Below the pieces are notes generated by a model. The model was not told where the DNA came from. It saw only the letters and a program-made list of their open reading frames with translations, and did not search any database. A stretch of DNA of 19,866 bases from Pseudomonadota bacterium (GTDB lineage: Bacteria; Pseudomonadota; Gammaproteobacteria; Steroidobacterales; Steroidobacteraceae): contig JAEWBG010000093.1 in assembly GCA_023391335.1 (NCBI GenBank), positions 1 to 19,866 of the forward strand, given 5' to 3'. Shown here in pieces: positions 1 to 6,100 of the stretch (positions are counted from its first letter, which is position 1; each line of letters starts with the position of its first letter). A program made the position numbers and the translations under genes.

Positions 1-28
1 GTCCAGGGGATGCGCGGATTTGTCCGTC

Positions 29-285
29 GCTTCAATGAGGCCGCAGCGATTAGCTGCGGATCACCGTTGCGGCCAGTCCTCATCAGGTGATGAAGACGTT
101 AGCGCTTCAATGAGGCCGCAGCGATTAGCTGCGGATCACGTGCGCTTCTTTCTTGGTTATGAAGGGCTAGCGTTCGCTTCAATGAGGCCGCAGCGATTAG
201 CTGCGGATCACCACGGTGAAAAGCAGTCCGTGTCGATCGGCACCAAGGGGCTTCAATGAGGCCGCAGCGATTAGCTGCGGATCAC
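29..285 (-). CRISPR. Type I-G CRISPR array, four identical repeats visible
   Basis: Four exact copies of a 36-bp repeat lie at 29-64, 104-139, 176-211 and 250-285. They are separated by unique spacers of 39 bp (65-103), 36 bp (140-175) and 38 bp (212-249). Bases 1-28 are a partial spacer or flanking DNA, and the array may continue beyond the left edge. On the plus strand each repeat starts GCTTCAATGAGG and ends GGATCAC. Read on the minus strand, it contains a perfect 7-bp stem (CCGCAGC/GCTGCGG, loop TAATC) and ends ATTGAAGC. That ending matches the 8-nt 5' handle expected after Cas6-type cleavage, so the array is most likely transcribed leftward, like the cas genes. The newest spacer would then be 212-249, next to the leader. 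No repeat shows decay. Orientation is inferred from the handle and from the side on which cas2 lies. Confidence 0.97.
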
Positions 286-367
286 CGGCCCGGTTGTAAC
301 CGCACGCAGGCACTCGGATTTTGTCCGAGTTTGCGAGCGCTGTGAGTTTTCCAGGGCGTTTAAACAT
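286..367 (-). promoter_or_regulatory. Putative CRISPR leader
   Basis: This is the stretch between the last repeat and the cas-operon terminator, on the cas2 side of the array, where a leader is expected. It holds a perfect 7-bp inverted repeat (ACTCGGA at 312-318, TCCGAGT at 324-330, 5-nt loop) with no T tract. It also holds one copy of the 10-mer GCGAGCGCTG (333-342), which recurs downstream of cas2. I could not find a convincing -35/-10 pair. The leader assignment rests on position; the exact promoter is unknown. Confidence 0.5.
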
Positions 368-398
368 AAAAAAATCGTTCGGAAGAGAGCTTCCGAAC
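368..398 (-). terminator. Rho-independent terminator after cas2
   Basis: On the minus strand a 9-bp perfect stem (GTTCGGAAG / CTTCCGAAC, 4-nt loop) spans 398-377. It is followed by GA and seven consecutive T residues (complement of the A run 368-374). It lies about 88 nt after the cas2 stop and just before the leader. It should therefore end the cas transcript and leave the array to its own promoter. There is no T tract on the plus side, so it acts on minus-strand transcription only. Confidence 0.85.
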
Positions 399-431
399 AA
401 GAGTCTCCGTGTTTTCAAAGAGCTATCGATT

Positions 432-473
432 GCGAGCGCTGCCCGGCGTTTTGATCATCACCTCAGCGCTCGC
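432..473. repeat. 10-bp inverted repeat just downstream of cas2
   Basis: GCGAGCGCTG at 432-441 is the exact inverse of CAGCGCTCGC at 464-473, with a 22-nt loop. The same 10-mer occurs a third time at 333-342 in the leader, where the identity with 430-441 extends to 12 bp (TTGCGAGCGCTG). The hairpin sits 13 nt after the cas2 stop and has no T tract, so it is not an intrinsic terminator by itself. It could be an mRNA 3'-end structure or a protein-binding motif; its function is unknown. Confidence 0.55.
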
Positions 474-485
474 GTGGCGCGGCGA

Positions 486-785
486 TTATATGACGATCGG
501 TTCGCGTGCAACTGGCTGGAAATCCTTGCCCAAGCTTACCACCCGCGGTACGACACGGTCAGCCGGCCCGACGTCGACAAACACGATATGGTCCGCGTCG
601 TGGTGAATGATCCCATCCAGCAGTGCGATCAGCTCCGCCTGCCGTTGGCGACTCAACCGACACTGGAACACTGACAGCTGTAACCACTCGCCGTACCCAT
701 TCATGATCTTGAACACGCGCCGCCAACGTTTCTGGTCGGCGATGTCGTACGTCACGATGTACAGGTGCTCTTCGTTCATACTCAT
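486..785 (-). CDS. cas2: CRISPR-associated endoribonuclease-like Cas2
   Basis: Cas2 forms the dimer that bridges two Cas1 dimers in the spacer-integration complex. The 99-residue length is normal for Cas2. The first beta strand has the family signature ending in Asp14 (HLYIVTYDIAD), followed by KRWRRVF, then GYGEWLQLSVFQCRL, as in Cas2 proteins of I-G loci. The start ATG overlaps the cas4-cas1 stop (ATGA), which indicates translational coupling. A second Met at residue 3 is an alternative start. It is the last cas gene, followed by the terminator at 398-368 and the array. In the integrase complex Cas2 is mainly structural, so the conserved Asp need not imply nuclease activity here. Confidence 0.97.
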   Translation of the reverse strand: MSMNEEHLYIVTYDIADQKRWRRVFKIMNGYGEWLQLSVFQCRLSRQRQAELIALLDGIIHHDADHIVFVDVGPADRVVPRVVSLGKDFQPVAREPIVI

Positions 786-2494
786 CGTGTGGTGAAGTTG
801 GGGTATTCGGATATTTCGCCAAGCAAATGTCGTGCGAGCAATCGCGCTTGGAGTTCGAGCAGTCGCCGGTAGCTAATGCGATACCCGAACAAAGGATGCG
901 TGACCTCGTGGCTCATACGTCGTTCGAACGCAGTGATAAATCGCTTTCGGCCGTCATCAGTCAACGCGACACTTCCAGCAACGCTCAAGAAATCAGATGG
1001 GCGAACCTCGCCATTGTTGATCGCCTGAATGACACTCGAGTCCGCAATCAACGGCCGAAACGGCTCGATCATGTCCAACGCCAACGCCGGGCGACCGTAT
1101 CGAGGTTGATGATAGAAACCACGGTAAGCATCGAAGCCAACCGCCGTGAGTGCGGTGGTCCATGCTCGCGTGAGAAGCGAGTAGCCGTAAGACAGCAGCG
1201 CATTGACTGGATCAGTAGGCGGGCGGCGATTGCGCTTCTCGAAATCGAACTGCAGAGACTCATCGTCCTTGCGACTGATCATCGCCGAGAAATTCCGGAA
1301 GTATCGAGCTGCTGCCTGCCCTTCCGCGCCCAGCAATTCCGGTAAATTTTCTGCCCGCTGCACGCCGCGAAGATCTTGCTGAAACCCCTCGAGGACTGCT
1401 TCCGATGAGTCGCCGCTCTTCCAATTTCTTCGCAGAAAAGTACGCTGATTCTGGATCTTCGCCGTGACGAGTCCTTTTGCCAAACGCAGGCACGCCTGTG
1501 GATCGAAGCTCGTCCGGTATTGAGCAGTGCGAACTTCGACGTTCTTATGACCCGTGCCAACGGTGTGGCCCATGAACCATCCGCCGAACGAGTGCCATGA
1601 GACCGGGACTTCGCGATTCATAAGCTCGTGCAAAGTAGGAGTCGTGACGTACACCTGCCCCATCAGCACGAGTTGCGACACTTCCACGAGCCGAACTGTT
1701 TGGACTACTTTGTCTTCGACACTGACTTCGAGTGTTTCGCCGCGCTTAGCCACTTTAGCTCCGCGTGCCTGCACATAAAGCGGCAAAGCTTCCTCGCGAG
1801 CGATAGCTAGCGGCCGCGTCGAGACGTTTTCTTTTAGCAGTGAATGAACTTCATCCGGAAGACAGATTCCCACTAGCGAACATCGGGGACATTTCGGACT
1901 GTCTTCGAGCGGAGTGGGAATGCGTCCGCCGATGGCGATGAGCCGCAATCCATCGATGGCGTTCTTGGCCAGCGCACGAAGTTCATCATCGAACACGACG
2001 CGCACCCTTTCGCGACTTTCAGCGAAATACAGCACGCCTTCTTCGCATACGTATCCGTGCTCTTCGAGAATCAATCCCTGCACGCACAATTGCACGCGTT
2101 CTGGATCGTAAGCGCCTCGCGGCACATGAGGCCGCTTGCCGCGTTTGTAGTCGACGGGGGTAACGCGATTGCCTTCGGCCTCCACGAGATCCATTCGCGC
2201 GATGAGACCGAGGCGGTTGGAGGAAAGGGTGATTGAACGAGCGTGAACGCGCTCTTCATCTTCGCTGTCGGCAGGAGGTAGATCGCCGCTCTGACGATCG
2301 ACACGACGATGGGCGTATCGTCCTTCGACCGTATCCGAAGATTCAGCCCACTCGCCCTGAACCCATTCGAGATACGCGAGTCGCGGACAATATTGATATT
2401 CATTGACCATTCGTGCCGGCAACAACGGCACGTCGCCCGATAATTCGGGGAAAGGCAGCGGCAATTCCTGCTGCGAAGACGCTTCCTCCGCCAT
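782..2494 (-). CDS. cas4-cas1: Cas4-Cas1 fusion, spacer selection and integration
   Basis: This 570-residue fusion joins a Cas4 RecB-like nuclease (about 25-220), which trims prespacers and reads the PAM, to a Cas1 integrase (about 225-570). Cas4 residues visible are the iron-sulfur cysteines Cys36 (YCPRLAYLEW), Cys202, Cys205 and Cys211 (CPRCSLVGIC), plus His62, Asp102 and the DYK motif at 115-117. The Cas1 metal ligands are Glu391 (GAEGQ), His462 (GFYHQP) and Asp474 (LALDMIEPFRP). All are intact. Fused Cas4/1 is characteristic of type I-G, as in Geobacter sulfurreducens. The gene starts about 680 bp after the preceding helicase gene, unlike the tight spacing elsewhere, so it may have its own promoter. 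The chosen start puts the usual LLPARMVNEYQYCPR near the N-terminus; a Shine-Dalgarno is weak there. Met29 is possible but would remove the conserved lead-in. Confidence 0.97.
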   Translation of the reverse strand: MAEEASSQQELPLPFPELSGDVPLLPARMVNEYQYCPRLAYLEWVQGEWAESSDTVEGRYAHRRVDRQSGDLPPADSEDEERVHARSITLSSNRLGLIARMDLVEAEGNRVTPVDYKRGKRPHVPRGAYDPERVQLCVQGLILEEHGYVCEEGVLYFAESRERVRVVFDDELRALAKNAIDGLRLIAIGGRIPTPLEDSPKCPRCSLVGICLPDEVHSLLKENVSTRPLAIAREEALPLYVQARGAKVAKRGETLEVSVEDKVVQTVRLVEVSQLVLMGQVYVTTPTLHELMNREVPVSWHSFGGWFMGHTVGTGHKNVEVRTAQYRTSFDPQACLRLAKGLVTAKIQNQRTFLRRNWKSGDSSEAVLEGFQQDLRGVQRAENLPELLGAEGQAAARYFRNFSAMISRKDDESLQFDFEKRNRRPPTDPVNALLSYGYSLLTRAWTTALTAVGFDAYRGFYHQPRYGRPALALDMIEPFRPLIADSSVIQAINNGEVRPSDFLSVAGSVALTDDGRKRFITAFERRMSHEVTHPLFGYRISYRRLLELQARLLARHLLGEISEYPNFTTR

Positions 2495-3174
2495 ACACCA
2501 AAGCCCTGTGCTTGCTCAATGAAGCACGAACTTCCTGCACGCGAACGCCGAAATCTGCGACCTGGATAGCAAAACAGCAACATCAGCGCGCCGAATCTGC
2601 ACGCGCGCAAAAATTCTGAGAAGTCGATTCAGCAGAACAAATGCGCCGTGGCATCTCCGTACGCTTGCAAACATGAAGCCGTGCGAACGTCTTGAAATAG
2701 CCGGGTTCGAATTGCCTGAGGTCCTAGGAGATCTCCATTCTCACAAGATCATCCGACGAACACACTGCGGTCGGGCCATAGCGGACACAGCTATTCAACG
2801 ACGTCATCAGTTCATCGAGCGCACGATATGGATCTTCGTCGGGCATGACCGGCGCCTGAATACCCGCGCCATTTGCGAGAGGCGGTTCAGTTCGTTTGCT
2901 TCTCGTGAACTTCGAAGGCCACACACAAGGCCACGTGCGCGCCATTGGCGAAAGGCTGGTCAGCGGGTTTGCTTGAGAGACCATTGAGGAGCGCGTCTAT
3001 GTCGAAAAAATGGAAGTACTGCCGCACCTGTGATAGTTCGAGCTGATCGCATCAACAGAATCGCGACAGGACTATGAAGCAGCAGCGAATCATACGAACA
3101 CGAGGAGAACACGAGAAAACTAAAACCTCCGTAGGGCAGATCACCCACCACGGCTGCTGTGTTTCATGCAAAAC
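2495..3174. other. Long gap between helicase and cas4-cas1, no convincing gene
   Basis: About 680 bp separate the helicase stop from the cas4-cas1 start in an otherwise tight gene string. Short open frames exist on both strands (for example minus 2984-2724, 86 codons, ending in a segment with DEDPYRALDELM). None has a clear ribosome-binding site or a family I recognise. Visible structure is limited to an imperfect 36-bp direct repeat (2866-2901 and 2939-2974) and a near-tandem GAACACGAG pair (3096-3104 and 3107-3115). The gap could hold a promoter for the adaptation genes or the remains of a lost gene; neither is shown. Confidence 0.6.
2866..2974. repeat. Imperfect 36-bp direct repeat pair
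   Basis: GCGCCATTTGCGAGAGGC... (2866-2901) and GCGCCATTGGCGAAAGGC... (2939-2974) match at 29 of 36 positions by hand alignment. They start 73 bp apart. Read on the minus strand in matching frames, they encode similar short peptides (ANELNRLSQMA and ANPLTSLSPMA), but the two frames are offset by one base. This looks like an old tandem duplication, perhaps from a decayed coding region. It is not related to the CRISPR repeat of the array. Confidence 0.5.
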
Positions 3175-6100
3175 TCAGTGAGCTTTCGCTTCCCCAAGCC
3201 TCGCATTCAGCACGCGTTCGAGTTTCTGCATTTCGCGTTCCGAATCTGTCCACCAATCCGTAGACCAGATCCGATGCAAGCTCCAGCCCAATCCTTCGAG
3301 GACCAGTTGCCGCAGCCGATCGCGGTCGCGTGCCGTCGGTAGAGAGTGATACGTAGCGCCATCGCATTCGATGCCCAAGAGATATCGACCTGGCTCGCTC
3401 GGATGAACGACCGCCATATCGACGCGATACCCTGAACAACCCACTTGAGGATGAACCGTCCAACCCTTGATTCTAAGTGCCTGAATGACTTCCAGCTCGA
3501 GCGGGCTTTCTGGTCCCAGACCTGTTGGACTCGACTGCTCTGCAAGGGCACGCGGACCTTTCGCTGCAAACTCAAGATAGTTCTTCAAGTCCGTGACCCC
3601 GGCAGCGCGAGTTCTAGAAAGATCGATTTCCTCCGGACGAATGGAGCTGAAAATCGTGACGCCCACCCGAGCTCGCGTGATCGCGACATTGAGACGGCGA
3701 TGACCTCCTTCTTGATTCAGCGGCCCGAAATTCATCGGCATACGACCGGCTGCGTCCTTGCCGTACGTGATCGAAAACAAAATCACATCGCGTTCGTCGC
3801 CTTGAACGTTCTCGAGGTTCTTGATGAACAACCGCTCTGCGCCGTGCTCGGCGATTCGCTGTTCCAAATCGCTCGATTTCGCCAATTCCTGATCCAGGAG
3901 CGATTCGATCAAGCGCTGCTGCGTTTGATTGAACGTGACAACACCCAAGGTCAGCTTGCGACGCGCATCATCGGAGAAGTGATCCACGATTTCCTTTACG
4001 ATCGCCTCCGCCTCGACTCGATTGGTCCGGCTTCCACCGCGATCGTAAATTCCCGGTAAGGCGACGAACTTGACCGCCATGTCTTGAGTGATGGGCGACG
4101 GGAATGTCACCAGTCTCGATTCGTAGTAGCGGTGATTCGAGAAGGTAATGAGGCTTTCGTGCTTGCTGCGGTAGTGCCATTCCAAACGTAGCGTCGGCAA
4201 TCCGGCACCCAGGCATTCATCGAGGATGCTTTCCAGATCTTTGACCGGCGCATCCTCCTGGGACTGCTCTTCAAGCTCGTCTTCGCTATCCGCACGATTA
4301 AAGAAGTTTGTCGGCGGTAGTTGTTTTGGATCGCCCACGACGATGAGCTGCCTGCCGCGGGCAATGGCACCGACCGCATCCCATACAGGTATTTGCGACG
4401 CCTCATCGAACACGACGACATCGAAATTGGCGTGCTCCGCATCAAGGTACTGTGCAACCGAAAGCGGCGACATCAACAGGCACGGCTTCAGTTTGGGCAA
4501 TAGACTCGGCATCCCACGCACCAGCTTTCGAACGGGTAAATGTGCTCGCTGTTTGGCGAGCTCCCGCAATACCAACGCCAACTCAGGATCCGGCTTCTGT
4601 CCGTTCGCAACGCGCGGGACTTTTCCGCCGAGCACCGCGGCAATGTACTTCTCTGTGAGCCGCTGAAACTTCTCGTCAGCTTGACGGAATTCGAGAATTT
4701 TTCTCTCATGATCCGTGCTCGAAAAACTGCGCAACACGGGCTCTCGATCGATCATGGCTTTCAGCCACCACACCTGATACGAGTAATCTGCGTAAGCAGC
4801 AAGGTCAGTCGGCGCAATCGATCCGCTCTCGACTTCCTGAATCACCGAACTCAACCCGACACTCGTCGCCTGCTGTCGTAAGTCTCGCCAGCGACACCAC
4901 ACGCGCAGCCAGCGCTTCGCGCCGCTCCACTGCACGACGAGCGACCGTAATCGCGTGGTCAATCCCGGTGAACGCTCGTTTCCCTCCAGCCATGCAGCAG
5001 TACCTGCGTCGCTCGATACCGCCTTCGCTTGTTCCGACAAGGCCCGCCAACGATCACGGAAGCTAACGAGCTGCGAACACAGGGCGCCGCCGTTCTGGAA
5101 CGCTGTCCGATTGTCAGCCATGAGCTTGCGCAGTTTCTGTCTGAGTGCCGTCACGAGATCCGGGTTGCGCTCAGACGCGAAATAGCCAAGCGCCACTTCA
5201 AGTCTGCGGCTCCACTGCTCGTAACGTTTGATTTCACTCCAATCGGTGGCAGCACCCTGATACTGAGATCCGAACCACGCAACCGCTTGCTGTTCGGTTC
5301 GTTTCAGCTCCTGATCTTCTGCTTTGACTGCGCATAAGGCATCGAGGATCGCAGGCAGCCTTTGTGTATTCAGCTTGTTGCCGTTCGTATATGCCGCCAG
5401 TTGCCTCGCGATTGCCCGCTGCGACAACCATCGCTTCAGCCACCACGCACCCAGTGCGGCATTCAATTTCTGTCTCAATCGCGGCGCATCGAGATCCACC
5501 GCCTGCGGACGAAATTCATCCGCCAACTGTCGTAAGCTCTCTTGGCGGCGTTCACCGTGCGCTCGCATCGATTGCACGTCGGCACACACTTTGGGATCGC
5601 CCGAATGCGCGATGAATTCAATGGGAATCTGCGGCGACTCCAATAGGACATCGATCAGACCGTCGATTCCGCCCAGCACGGCCGCGGAAGCGGAATCCAA
5701 TTTAATCCCCAGCATCGAGCCGACTTCTTTCGCGCTCCCCTGCATCTGGCGAGCCGCGGCATCAAGCGCGATGCAGCCTTTGAGGAAGCGATCTTCCCAA
5801 GCGTTCGTCCATTCAGAATGTTGAATCAATGCGAGCGGATGACCTTTTAGTACACCGAGTTCGCTACTAACGGATTGCAACGAGCGCGACAGTTGCCGCA
5901 AGTTCTCCAGCGCTTGCTCGTCGTGGATATTCGGATCGGCCCATGGCATAGCGCTGGGCGTCCAGTGTCGATACCGAATCGCGGTATCCATCGCCTCACG
6001 GATCGTGAGACCGTTCGCGTGCCTCCTATGCAGCGCACGAACGAAATCATTGAGCTCGTTTCGCAGTGAGGCTAATCGTTGCGCCTCCCGCTCCCATTCC

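Noticed and set aside
20..259. Open frame across the CRISPR array with repeated peptide units
   Set aside because: The repeated peptide simply reflects the CRISPR repeats; no gene is indicated.
2071..2610. 179-codon minus-strand open frame overlapping the cas4-cas1 start
   Set aside because: It is another frame of cas4-cas1. The Arg/Cys-rich translation lacks any domain, while the Cas4 frame carries all its motifs.
2866..2974. A second CRISPR array
   Set aside because: There are only two copies, diverged at 7 of 36 positions, with no third copy at the expected spacing and no similarity to the array repeat.
3445..4059. 204-codon plus-strand open frame opposite the helicase
   Set aside because: It lies wholly antisense to the conserved helicase motifs and has no recognisable domain; long antisense frames are expected in GC-rich coding DNA.
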